NCBI GenBank assembly: GCA_021613375.1
Contig: CM038720.1
Coordinates: 3,515,182-3,579,181 of the forward strand
From: Megaleporinus macrocephalus
Taxonomy: Eukaryota; Chordata; Actinopteri; Characiformes; Anostomidae
DNA length: 64,000 nt
Reading direction: 5' to 3'
The position numbers and the translations under genes are program-made. The notes beneath the pieces are model-generated. The model ran no database searches. It saw nothing but the letters and a program-made list of their open reading frames with translations, and was not told where the DNA came from. Below, piece after piece: positions 45,084 through 55,711 of this stretch (positions are counted from its first letter, which is position 1; each line of letters begins with the position of its first letter).

Positions 45084-45554
45084 GTGAGAGATCGTGTGCA
45101 CTCTGGTTTGCTTCAGTTCCAAAACCCCTCATAAATTAATAGATAAAATATTTAATGAATTATTACAGATGAGGATATCGAATTAATTACATTCACACTA
45201 GCATGTATCCCCATTTTACATATTTTCCTAACTTTCTAACTCTTAAGAGGGTATTGTGAGGTGTAAACAGAGGGATTCAGACTGGGTGTTGGTGTGAGAT
45301 GGTTCAGATGTTGTTTACAGTGGTGATGATGGGAAACCGGGGCCACCACCATATCTACAACACAAATAAACACATTGTGTTTACTAGCAAACCCACCAGT
45401 GAACCTACACATGTCTTCTGAGTTTATATGAATGTTGATGATGGTAAAGTCTGAACTTATTCAGTTTTCTTTGGGGACTGTTTTGCCTCATAACACCCTG
45501 CAGGTATCCCTCCCTTTTAGAACAAAATCTCTCTCTCCTTTCTCTCTCCCTCTG

Positions 45555-45616
<62 letters not shown>

Positions 45617-48600
45617 AACAATAGATTAACGAGCTGTTTTGGTACAGGCTGCAATATATATAATTTTCCATGTTAAGTCAAATTTCTACAACATTTCACA
45701 TACACCACATAACCTGTATGTTTTCTGAGTTTATATGAATGTTGATGATGGGAAAAGGCTATGTTGAGTACATATTACTTTTACGTACTGAATGCTTGGA
45801 TTACATGTAGTACATAATACCTAAGTTTATTGAACAGTGTAGATAAAAGAGACTCACCTGGCTGTGACGGTTTAGCAAGAGATGATTTTTCAGGTGACTG
45901 TTGATGAGAAGCATGTGCTCCTTTTGTGATAGGACTTTGCATCCCACCTCTGAAGCTGTTTATAAAACTCTAATGGGCAAAAACAGAAACGATTACGATT
46001 ACGATTTTTCTTATAACACCCTACAGGTATCCTTCCACCATGTTTCAGACCAAAACCTGGTGAAAACTACTGTATAACAGTGTTTTGGACATTAGGCCAG
46101 AAGGAAATTTTTAGCTGGACCAATATATTATTATCAATAATAATAATATTAATAATAATAATATTTGACCATGAACATCAATAGCGAATATTACATTGTG
46201 CAAGTTCTTTTAAACTATAAAACCAACCTCACTTAATGTTAGCTAGTTTAATCTGCCCTTTTCTCTTCTCTCTTCTTTCTTTCTTCTTTCTTTCTCTTGT
46301 TTGACGCATAGACATAGGAAAACTTTTTTGGGAGTCATGTGTCACATTTAATTTAGAAATATATGTAGCATAAGCACTTTATATAGCAATCAATGAAAGT
46401 ATTTGGTCTGCACTATTAAGCCAGTGATGATAACATGTTTCTTCACCATATTGCCTCCAGTTGGCCGTGATGAGAGTCAGAGAGACCAAGCAGAACTATC
46501 TGCAGCAGAATCATCTCCCAGGGACCCTTTGGAGGACTCACCACGGACAGGTGCTGTGGTGCTGGAGTACCTGCCGGACAACTTTCACAAAGAAGTCCTT
46601 GTCCTTTTAGTGGAGAACATCAGCAATGCTTCTGAAGAGGAGTTTTCCATGGAGATGATAACAGAATCAAATGTTGCTGTGGTGACCTTTAATGACCCCA
46701 GTGGTACGTCCTCGACTTGCTATGTGTCTGTGAACATGTATCTTCCAAAACACAGCCAACTGTTTATGATGTGAGACTAACTTAGTAGAACTGCTTTGTA
46801 ATTGACTATCAATATTTGGTTCATGCATAGATCCTTTTACCTTTGTGCACTGAAATAGCATACAGCATCTAACTGCTTGACTTAAAAATAATGTTTCTTT
46901 TTGCAGTTGCTGAGAAGTTCCTCATGGAGAGCAGTGGCAGTAAAAAGTTTCAGCAGTATGGTCTAACAAGTCGGGCACTGGAAAAAACTAGAAGCATTAA
47001 AGTGGATAATTTGTCTGCTCGGTGTTCTATTGAGCTGCTAGAACTTTACTTTGAAAAGTGTGGTGGAGCAGTGGAGGACATTACCATGATTCCAGAGGAC
47101 CAGGCTGCCATTGTCACGTTTTGCAAGCAAGAGGGTAAATAGCTTGTGCTTATAATTCTTTTAAAGAGTAGCTAAACGTATATCATCCTAGTTAAATTTG
47201 AGGCAGTTTGGGGTTCCACTGGTCTTTAAGAGACTATGCATGGTTTAGGCATCAATTTAATGCTGATTGCTCTCACTAAATGTCCAAAGGGTAAAACATG
47301 TAATTAATGTACTTTTCAGGCGTAGAGAAAACTCTGGGGAAGGATCACCGTATTAGCAACACACCAGTCACCATCTACCCGTATTTCATCTCTTTGGGTT
47401 CCGCCTTGTATGGCAAAGATAGACCAACATGGACGCTGCCAAAACCTTACACAGAGAAGATCCATCCTGCTATCAGGGAGTTCCTTTGTAAAAAGGATCT
47501 AATAGCTTCCATTTGTAAACAGATGGAGTCGGTTTTCTGCCAGGTGAACATGGACAAAGATGAAGTCCAGCTCAGTCCTCTTCCTGCACTACTGAAACAA
47601 AAGAATATAACCAAGAAGCACATAGACAGCTGGAAGCAAAATTCCACAGATGAGTTTAGAGACATACTTTCTAACTACGCTGTTTTTGAGCATGCAGTGA
47701 TCCCATCTCTGTGGTCTACAATAGAGAAAGACATTCGGTCAGTCGTGAAAGACAAGGCCTTTGTGAGTATGGATGATGGACTGCTGACACTGGCAGGAAT
47801 GGCTAAAGATATTAAGCTGCTGCAGCCAATTCTGGAGAATGTTTTAAAGAAAGCATCAGATCAGATGGACAGGGACAAGAAAGGTGTCTCAGAAAACATT
47901 GTGATGTCCCCTGCCATGTACTCATTGTTCTTGCACGAAGGACTGCAAAATACTGCATTGGGTAAATACCCAGAGCTGAAACTCACATACGACAATGACA
48001 CCCACCAGTTAACATTGTGTGGTCTTCATGTGGAAATTATTGACATCAAGAATTGGATCCTGGAGAAGAAACTGAACATGAAACAGAAGACTCTGAAATT
48101 GGACCCATCCTTATTGGCATTCCTGAGATCAGTGAACTGTGAGGAGATGTCAGGATATCTGTTTACATCCAAGGGAATTTGTGCAGTTTACAGAGTTGAA
48201 AACGGGGATGTTGTGCTGACTGGGAGCACAGACAGAACACTGACTGAGGCAGAGACAAGAATTCAAATGATACTTACGTCCAGCACCCTCTCTCTAGAGG
48301 ACCTGAGTGTGATTGAGAAGCCAGAATGGCGCTCTCTCAGTGATCAACTGTATGACACATACAACTCAGCAAAGAAGAAAACTGTGGTTATAAGTCATCC
48401 AAACCACAGAGACAGACTCATAGTTTCTGGCTTTAAGGAGCCAGTCTCAGAGGTCAGCAGGAGCCTGGAGAAATTTATTAACATGCACTCGAGGATCGAA
48501 GAAGTCATTCGTGCCAGGTCATACGCTGTGGTGAAATTTATACATGACAAAAAGGCACAAGTTTGGCAAAAAATTGTAAAGCCCAATGAAGTGACAGTTG

Positions 48601-51600
48601 ATTTTGACCCTAAAAGACCTGTGATCCGACTGTCTGGAGAGCGTGTGCATGTCCAACCAGCCACAGAGAATTTTCAGAAAATTGCCGACGCTCTACACAT
48701 TGATAAGCTGACGATTAAAAAAGCAGGTGCTAAGAAGTACTTCCAGGAGCAGGGAAGCATGTTCTTGTTCATGATGAAGGAACACCGTTTTGTAGTCATT
48801 CTTGAGGAAAGTCACATGCTGGAAGAGGATGAAGATGATTATGAAGAAGACAGGGTGGAAGATTTTGGACAGTTGTCCTGTGAGGTCCAGGTACCTGGAG
48901 GGATCATGATCACAGTCAGAAAGGCTGACATCTGTCAGTTTAAAGTAGATGCTGTGGTCAATGCTGCCAACGAGGACTTGAAGCACACTGGTGGTGTAGC
49001 TGCGGCCCTCCTGAAAGCTGCTGGACCGAATTTACAAGTACTGAGTAATCAGTATGTATCTGAAAATGGACGAGTTCCAACTGGGAAAGCCATCACTACC
49101 AAAGCAGGTTTTCTTCCGTGCAAATACGTGGTGCATGCTGTGGGTCCACGCTACTCAGCTTCAGATAAGATTACTGCAGTGAGGCGCCTGAGACAGGCTG
49201 TGAGGGAAAGTCTTAACCAAGCAGAAAATAACCAGTGCTCCTCCATAGCAATCCCAGCTATCAGCTCAGGAATATTCGGCTTTCCTCTTGAGCTCTGCAC
49301 TGAAACAATTGCCAAGGAGCTGTTTGCTTATGTTGAGGATCAGAAGCATCAACATGGAATGTTGAGACAGATTCACTTGGTGGACAATAATGCAAACACT
49401 GTAAATGCCATGGCTCAGGCAGTCAGGAAGGAGTTTACAGCCTACAACCCCAAAATGAACTTTCCAAAGCATACAAGATCTCACGGGTCTGGTAACCGTG
49501 GGCATGGTCGCCGTGGTCAGGGTTATCATGGACGTGGCAACCAAGGTCAAGGATATCATGGTCCAGGTAAACGTGGAAATGGACATCATGGTGCTTGGCC
49601 AAAGGATAATGAACCACCCGTTTACAGAAGAAGAGAATCTGTGGAGGAAGAACCTCAAGGAGCGGTGTGGAAAGAGATACCAAGTCCACTGTCCACAACA
49701 CAGTATGATGACAACATGACAGAGTTTGACAGATCAGGGTCCCTTGAAACTCAGTCCACACAAGAGGGACTCAGAATCTTTCTGAAGAAAGGAAATATCC
49801 AGGATGCAAATGTAAGTGAACATTAGAACAAACAATAAGTTTAAAAAAAAAAACATACATTCTTTACAACCAACAGTAACAGTTTAACTTTTCTGTTTAT
49901 TCCTGAAGTCTGAAGTGATTGTCAACACCATCTCGGAAGACGTGGACCTCAGCAAAGGAGCTGTGTCCAATGCACTGTTACAGGCTGCTGGTGGTCGACT
50001 TCAGTCAGAAGCTAGTTCTTGTCTGGCTGCAATGGGATCTTCAACATTAAGTCACGGAGACATAGTGGTCACTGGTGGTTATAACTTAAATTGTCAAAAG
50101 GTCTACCATACTGTGTGCCCACCTTGGAATAGAGGAGCTGGTTCAGATGAGGTGACTTTGATAATTTTGTGGTGTTTCTTAGCCAATAATTCACACCCAA
50201 ATAAAGTGTTTAATGCAACATATCTTTGGACTGTTTGGACTGATCTGTAGTATGCATTTTTATTCCCACAGGTACTAAAACAAATCATTAGAGAATGCCT
50301 TAAAAAGGCAGAACAGCAAAATATGTTTTCGATTTCCTTCCCTGCTATTGGAACAGGGAACCTTGGTTTTCCTAAAGACCTGGTATCCAGCACCCTGTTG
50401 AGAGAGATTCATGACTTTAGTGCCAAAGGTAGACCTCGGTGCCTTAAAGAAGTGACTGTGTTTGTGCACCCTTCGGACAATGAGTCTGTACAGGTATTAT
50501 AAGAAAAACCTTGATGGCTTTTTGCTACTTCTTGGGGATGCTTGTGGCTTGTAATCGTTTCTGTTTTTGCCCATTAGAGTTTTATAAACAGCTTCAGAGG
50601 CGGGACGCAAGGTTCTACCACAAAAGGAGCACATGCTTCTCATCAACAGTCACCTAAAAAACCACCTCTTGCTAGACCGTCACAGTCTTCAGGTGAGTCT
50701 CTTTTATCTACACTGTTCAATAAACATAGGTATTGTACTATATTTAATCCAAGCATTCAGTATGTTAAAAGTAATATGTTCTCAACATAGCCTTTGGCTT
50801 AAATGTAGTCAGACATGTTTGTCAGAGGTTTCCTGTTTTGGTTTTTATAATGGGGCTATAAAACCACTAATGGAACCTAATGGAAATGGGTACCCTATTG
50901 TTGAACCTGAATCATCACACTTGCATCCAACCTCGTTACACTGGTAAGCAATCTCACTTAAACATGGTTATGTGGATTCTTACCCTATTGTGACTCTGTA
51001 TTGAGCTGCTAGTGAGCAATGGGATATGCAAAGGAAGGAGTGAAACCTTTTTTTAATCATACATACACTGTGTGAACTGAGATGCCTATAACTAGCAAAA
51101 GTTATGAGTCTGATTTAATTTTGTCCTCCGTCCCCTTCAAAGTAGTCACCTTGTGCAGCAATACAGTGCTCAAAGTGCTCTTGCCATGCTTAGCACACTC
51201 TATGGAAGCCAAATCTGGTTAGTATAGCAAGAGGGTAATGATTGTGGATTCACTGTTCACAACAGCAAAACACCTTGCCCTTGAGACTGCTTCTGAGCTG
51301 GCACTGCCACTCTTAAACCCAAAAAGGTGGTCATAACATCTCACCTGGCTTATTGCGCTATTGTCGTAGGTTTGCTGTAGGTTACAGAATTTTACATGGC
51401 TGCTCAAGTTTGAGGTGCATGATGAATTTCCCAATGTTTACCTGCAAGTGGTCATAAAAATGTGTCTAACAGGGGTCCCGATGTTGATCACGTGACAAAA
51501 TGTGGACTACTGAAAGTTATAGTTCTCAACTGACCCAAATGCATTACCTTGATTACCAGATTTAAATCCCTTCTTCCTTTTCCTTGAAAAGTAGATTAAA

Positions 51601-54600
51601 GCAAGGGTTGCTATTTTGAAGAAATTGGGGAGGTCTTCCAGGGAGCACGCCAAGCATTTCACCAGTGCTGTGACTACTTTAAAAAGGATGGCAGGCAAAT
51701 GTAGACTGGATAAATGTTTTCTTCTTATAAGCGTCTCAGAACTTTTTGATCACACCTTGTATGTATGATTTATAAAATCTCTCAACCCTTCCCTTTCATA
51801 CATCATTGATCACTAGCAGCCCAACACAAAGCCACAACTGTGTCAGAATCCATATGACCATATGGAGTTTAGCTGATATTGTTTACCACCACAAAGTTTA
51901 ATGCAAATGTTCTCTGATCTTTTTGATCACACCTTGTAAGACATTTAATCAACATTAATGAAGGAAATAATGCATGCAGTGCTCCAAAACTGGTGGAAAT
52001 TGCAAATTAGCTTTGTGGAGTGTTAAAATAAGATTACAAAATACATTTCAGACTCCAAACATATGTTGGCAGATTGAATATTTTGACCACCTTTTGGCTT
52101 TCTTTGTAAAATTCAGTGATGAATTATTAATTCTAATCAAAATTGACAAGCAGCGAGACAGATCAATATTAGTACGTAGTATAATGACATGAATCATTAA
52201 CCTATACACCAGGACTCTTTGGCGTGGTTTCAACTCCTACTCTCGGAGTGCACACAGTGAAGGTGGGACACGTGACACTGGAGGTGTCATCAGGTGACAT
52301 CACCAAAGAGAAAGTTGATGCCATCGTTAACTCCTCCAATTCATCGTTCTCTTTGAAATCAGGTAAAACCACATCATAATATGAAATCCTTTACTTTAAT
52401 ATGGTAATAAAATGTCAGTGTAATTATAACAACCAGCAAATGTACTGTTGCAGGTGATCAAGATTTTGGTTTAAACTGATTCGACCAAAAAGTTTGATGC
52501 ACCTCAAAATTTCCTACTGATACAAATGAAGTATTTATTGAAATCGCGGTGATAGTTAGCAGACTGTAGTATTGCTAGTATGCACACTTAACTGTAAATC
52601 AAGTTGTGTCGATGAGAAGTTTTAACCAGGCAAATGATAAAGATGTTTAACAGAACACATTTTATATGTATTGTTTTGTTTTGGTGAATACTTTGGCTTG
52701 CTGGTCTCCTTTGGACGCGAGAGGTCTAAAGTTCAAATGCTAGACGATAATTTAAGGAACCAGCCTTGTGACAGGTCACTGGTTTCATCCCCTGAATTAA
52801 CAAGACTAAAGTGACCTTGAGTAAGACACCTAAACCCCGACTGCTTCCTGGACGCCGTGGATATCGTTGGCCACCACTCCAGTCAAGTGTACTCACTGCC
52901 TCTTAGTGTGTTTTCACTAGTGTGTGTATTACTCGGCACAGATGGGTTAAACACAGTGATCAAATACCTCTGTGCACAAACACAAGTGGCCAATAAACAA
53001 ATAAAAACATTTAATTTTTTTCCAAATGAAAGTTTTTAATGTTCACTTTTGCATATAATCTCTTGACCTAGGAGTCTCCAAGGCCATTTTAGATGCTGCT
53101 GGATCTGGAGTGGAACAGGAATGTGCACAGATAGGTCTGTAAATAAATTTTATATTAACATATTTTCTGGAGAACATGCCAGCATAGTTTATAAAAAAGC
53201 ATGAGCCGTTTTGCTATCATCGTTTTTCACAGTGGGCGCACAAGTTCTTCAGCAAAAAGAAATGATTTTGACCTCCGGAGGACAGCTGCCATGCAGACAC
53301 ATAATCCACATCATAGGCAGAAATAATCCTGCTGCCATCAAGGATGCTGTTTACTCTGTTTTAAAGTTGTGTGAAGAACAACAGTTCACCTCCGTTGCCT
53401 TTCCAGCTCTGGGCACAGGTACAGCACAGCACAGGGTGCCATCTCAGTATTTCTAAGCTTGGTCTATCTTTAAATTATAATATCTACAGTTCTGCTTACT
53501 ATAAGAGTCAATAGTAACATTAATCTCTGTGATTAGGTCAAGGTGGAGCAAGTCCTTCGGCTGTTGCGGACGCAATGATTGATGCTGTGATCGACTTTGT
53601 GAAAAAGAAAAAAGGGCAGAATTTACAGAGTGTGAAGTTCCTGATTTTCCAGACAACTATGGTGCCAGATTTCCACCACAGCCTGTTGAGGAGGCAGCAG
53701 GAGGGTGTGGAGGAGGAACCTGGCTTTTTTGGAAGGATCAAAGGTAGAAACAACTTATTGTTATATTTACTTCAATCTTAAATAAACTTAAGAATACTTC
53801 CTTAGAAGTTTGCTTGTTAAATTAAATCCAGCTTCATTTGGATTTTGGGTAAAAAATAAACCTGTAAATGTGACTCTTTTAATCTGTTTTCCTTTTTGTT
53901 TTTTGTTAAAGAGAAAATTGATTCTGTGACCAGCTATTTATGGGGCAGTGATCCAGAATCCAGTCGAAAACTCCAGTCTAAAAATGAGGACTTTGTGATG
54001 GTAGGAGAGGAGTTTGAGCCGGCAGTGTTTCAGCTGTGTGCAGAGAGCCAGCAGGACCTGAAAGAAGCCAGAGAACTGATCAACAGCTTCATTGTGAAAG
54101 AGCAAATGAGTTCATCCATCCGAGACTCTGCTATCAACCATTTCACCAGAGAGGATGCAGAGACGCTGACTAACCTGCAGAGGGAGCTCACGGTCAGCAT
54201 CCAGCCGAACAGGAACGGCCCAGAGCCGGTCATTACCGTGGAGGGCCTGACCCGAGACGTGCTCAAAGCAGAAAACATCATCCGGGACATCATCCGCAAA
54301 GTGGAGAAGAATGAGATCCGCAGACGTGAGGCTTTGATGATCAGCAGTATGGTCGAGTGGCAGTACCTGGACAGAACAAATCAGCTGGTCTCGTTTGACA
54401 TGTACACTAACTATGACCTGGAAGAGGCTTTAGGAAAAAAACAGCCTCGCCTAAAGATCAAGATCTATAATGAGCAGTATGAGGTTGATCTGACCCGAGG
54501 AGTGGCGACTGGAAGGCGGGGAATTATTGAACTGAAGAGAGTCGACCGAAAAGGCAAGATGCTGCAAATGGTTTATGAACTTTCCATCATTACTATTCGT

Positions 54601-55711
54601 TTGCATATTCTGTCGCCTCCACTTGCACATTAATCTTCACAGTGACTGCCTTGTTTATCACTGCTATCTTTACATTTTATCTAGACACCTCATCTGAACC
54701 TCTGCCTGGTCACTGGGAGAAAATGAAGGAAAATTCTGTTAAACGGGTTCCGATTCAAGCTGCGAGTGCAGAATACAAGGGTGTGGAGAATGAGTTTAGG
54801 AGAACTGGACTGGCCAATCAAATCCTTAAAGTAAGTCACATGTGCATGTATTTTATCGATGGTGTTGATTCAGTACTTCAAATTCTTCTTATGGTGTTGT
54901 ATACACAAAGATTCTCACTAATATTTTTTCTATGAATCTTATGCTTATATATATATATACTGGGAGAAATTGCTCGAAATTGCCTGCGTGAGTGTGTGCT
55001 GGCCATGTGATAGACTGGCAACCTGTCCATGGTGAACCCCACCTTTGCTCTATAACGCTGGGATTGGCTCCAACCGCCCCCATGACCCTGACTAGCAGGA
55101 TAAAGTGGAAGATAGTGGATGGATAGTTATTTTTTTATTTATTGTTTGCTGCTGTGTGATCAGATCGAGAGAGTCCAAAATGACACTTTGTGGAAGAGCT
55201 ATGTGATCCAGAAGAAACACATGGATGACAAGAACAAGAACAATAAAAATGAGAGGAAGTTGTTTCATGGCACCGGCTCTGACAACATCGACAAGATCGA
55301 CCATCGAGGCTTCAATCGGAGCTACGCTGGGACTCGTGGTATAGTTTAGCTAGAACACAATAACCTGTAAAGATTGTGACGTGCTGTTTTGAGGAAAGTT
55401 AACAGGAATGTTTTTTGCTTTTGTCAGTAGGTGCCAAGATTGGAAACGGTGTGTATTTTGCTGTTGACCCAAGTTACTCAGCCCAAGGATATGCTTCACC
55501 TGACCTGCAGGGTCATAAGCGCATGTATCTGGCCAGAGTGCTGGTTGGAGACTATACTACAGGGAAGAGTGGTCTTCTTTCACCTCCAGCCAAGAGCTCC
55601 ACAGCCACAGATGTATACGACAGCGTCACTGATAATCAACAAAACCCGACCATGTTTGTGATCTTTCATGATGTGCAGGCGTATCCAGAGTACCTGATTA
55701 CATTCCTGTAG
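40932..55711 (+). CDS. parp14: Gene 2: PARP14-like mono-ADP-ribosyltransferase with three macrodomains
   Basis: Seventeen exons: 40932-41115, 44539-44645, 45041-45083, 46461-46703, 46907-47134, 47320-49811, 49909-50151, 50272-50493, 50578-50692, 52213-52362, 53072-53134, 53233-53418, 53537-53743, 53912-54553, 54685-54830, 55164-55338, 55431-55711. They sum to 5727 nt, 1908 residues, with all phases agreeing. The domain order is that of vertebrate PARP14: RRM-like modules (about 1-268), KH-like region (269-780), macro 1 (788-975), macro 2 (1085-1254), macro 3 (1300-1480), WWE (1640-1708), catalytic domain (1709-1908). PARP14 enzymes transfer single ADP-ribose units, bind ADP-ribosylated proteins and act in interferon/antiviral and STAT6 signalling. 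The start is the ATG shared by all three paralogues. An in-frame ATG at 40884 would add 16 residues and is not conserved. A possible poly(A) signal AATAAA lies at 55824. Confidence 0.9.
41116..44538 (+). other. Gene 2 intron 1
   Basis: Contains the empty hAT site (41223-41230) and one copy of the GTTTACAGTGGTG dispersed repeat (about 41518-41730). A fragment of the fold-back family (ACCAAAACTATCCAGCCAAC) is at about 42076-42095. Two tandem-like copies of the repeat shared with 840-1130 lie at about 42790-43240 and 43380-43570. Positions 43580-44130 show nothing recognisable. Confidence 0.6.
45554..45614. repeat. (TA)n microsatellite
   Basis: About 30 dinucleotides within gene 2 intron 3. Confidence 0.95.
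45755..45997 (-). pseudogene. Inverted extra copy of gene 2 exon 9 with both splice sites
   Basis: On the minus strand, 45969-45858 reproduces exon 9 (50578-50692): it starts AGTTTTATAAACAGCTTCAG and ends just before GTGAGTC. It is 112 nt, 3 nt shorter, so the phase is unchanged. Acceptor CCCATTAG and donor GTGAGT are both kept. Homology continues into both flanking introns (for example TCTACACTGTTCAATAAAC). It lies antisense inside gene 2's intron 3, about 4.7 kb upstream of the true exon 9. Confidence 0.88.
46461..47134 (+). CDS. parp14: Gene 2 exons 4-5: paired RRM-like modules
   Basis: Exon 4 (46461-46703) encodes [14 protein letters not shown], then [20 protein letters not shown] and [19 protein letters not shown], an RRM-like fold. 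Exon 5 (46907-47134) encodes [41 protein letters not shown] and [11 protein letters not shown], another RRM-like fold. Both exons are flanked by phase-1 introns. At the aromatic position of exon 5 (W in units A-C) gene 2 has Cys, and gene 3 has a stop codon. Confidence 0.85.
47320..49811 (+). CDS. parp14: Gene 2 exon 6: KH-like region, macrodomain 1 and Arg/Gly-rich linker
   Basis: A single 2492-nt exon, residues 269-1099. It opens with [10 protein letters not shown] and [17 protein letters not shown], followed by several KH/helical modules without clear catalytic motifs. Macrodomain 1 (about 788-975) has the ADP-ribose-binding signature [20 protein letters not shown] and the second loop [13 protein letters not shown]. 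An acidic patch [14 protein letters not shown] (about 765-785) precedes it. Residues about 987-1025 form an unusual Gly/Arg/His-rich segment ([20 protein letters not shown]). The final part, starting [15 protein letters not shown], begins macrodomain 2. Confidence 0.88.
49909..50493 (+). CDS. parp14: Gene 2 exons 7-8: macrodomain 2
   Basis: Exon 7 (49909-50151) encodes [31 protein letters not shown] and [20 protein letters not shown]. Exon 8 (50272-50493) encodes [35 protein letters not shown] and [14 protein letters not shown]. The NAAN motif of macro 1 is replaced by VNTI, as is usual for the second PARP14 macrodomain. The [12 protein letters not shown] loop is intact. Both introns are phase 0. 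Confidence 0.85.
50578..50692 (+). CDS. parp14: Gene 2 exon 9: inter-macrodomain linker
   Basis: 115 nt encoding a polar linker ([20 protein letters not shown], then [18 protein letters not shown]) between macrodomains 2 and 3. It is the exon that also exists as an inverted copy at 45858-45969. Confidence 0.8.
50693..52212 (+). other. Gene 2 intron 9, with a mariner-like relic
   Basis: Positions about 51055-51770 resemble a decayed mariner-type element: a start around TATGAGTCTGATTTAATTTTG, frame-broken pieces resembling the C-terminus of mariner transposase near 51530-51700, and an end AACTTTTTGATCACACCTTGTA. A second copy of that end is at about 51910-51938. No intact frame remains. Confidence 0.5.
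52213..53743 (+). CDS. parp14: Gene 2 exons 10-13: macrodomain 3
   Basis: Exons 52213-52362, 53072-53134, 53233-53418 and 53537-53743, all with phase-1 introns. Exon 10 carries [31 protein letters not shown]. Exon 11 carries [20 protein letters not shown]. Exon 12 carries [20 protein letters not shown] and [10 protein letters not shown]. Exon 13 carries [20 protein letters not shown] and ends [11 protein letters not shown]. Both ADP-ribose-binding loops look complete. Confidence 0.87.
52690..53005 (+). mobile_element. SINE-like element in gene 2 intron 10
   Basis: Has a tRNA B-box-like word (GGTTTCATCCC, about 52788). It then carries a common fish SINE body: GTGACCTTGAGTAAGACACC, GTGGATATCGTTGGCCACCA, CACTGCCTCTTAGTGTG, TTCACTAGTGTGTGT, GATGGGTTAAACACAGTG, with an AATAAA-rich end near 52993. 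The A-box is not clear. The rest of intron 10 holds nothing recognisable. Confidence 0.55.
53912..54553 (+). CDS. parp14: Gene 2 exon 14: KH-like segment and WWE domain, probable GC donor
   Basis: 642 nt encoding [20 protein letters not shown], a KH-like helical stretch ([20 protein letters not shown]), and a WWE domain from about residue 1640 ([54 protein letters not shown]). WWE domains bind iso-ADP-ribose or related ligands in PARPs. No good GT donor follows. AAAAG|GCAAGATG at 54553/54554 fits a GC-AG intron and the required phase 1. A poor GT donor at 54599 (ATTC|GTTTGC) is also phase-compatible and would add 15 residues. Confidence 0.8.
54685..55711 (+). CDS. parp14: Gene 2 exons 15-17: PARP catalytic domain
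   Basis: Exon 15 (54685-54830) begins [13 protein letters not shown]; exon 16 is 55164-55338; exon 17 is 55431-55711, ending in TAG. NAD-binding His is in [10 protein letters not shown] (about 1792) and Tyr in [13 protein letters not shown] (about 1824). At the third triad position (about 1890, [10 protein letters not shown]) there is Met, not the Glu needed for poly-ADP-ribosylation. The enzyme therefore belongs to the mono-ADP-ribosylating class, as in PARP14, where this residue is Leu. It ends [10 protein letters not shown], the usual PARP14 C-terminus. Confidence 0.9.
54945..55130. repeat. Common fish interspersed repeat in gene 2 intron 15
   Basis: Contains GTGATAGACTGGCAACCTGT, GGGATTGGCTCCAACCGCCC, ACCCTGACTAGCAGGATAA and a terminal GTGGATGGATAG. 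This is the body and tail of a very widespread teleost repeat, recognised from memory of its motifs. Confidence 0.6.

Noticed and set aside
47447..50393. Minus-strand frames opposite gene 2 exons 6-8
   Set aside because: Antisense shadows of macrodomain and KH-like coding sequence, with no independent motifs.
22963..55711. Genes 1 and 2 as one large gene with alternative first exons
   Set aside because: Each has its own promoter-like block and exons 1-3, and unit C ends in stops. Read-through splicing from gene 1 exon 3 to gene 2 exon 4 is phase-compatible but cannot be shown without RNA.
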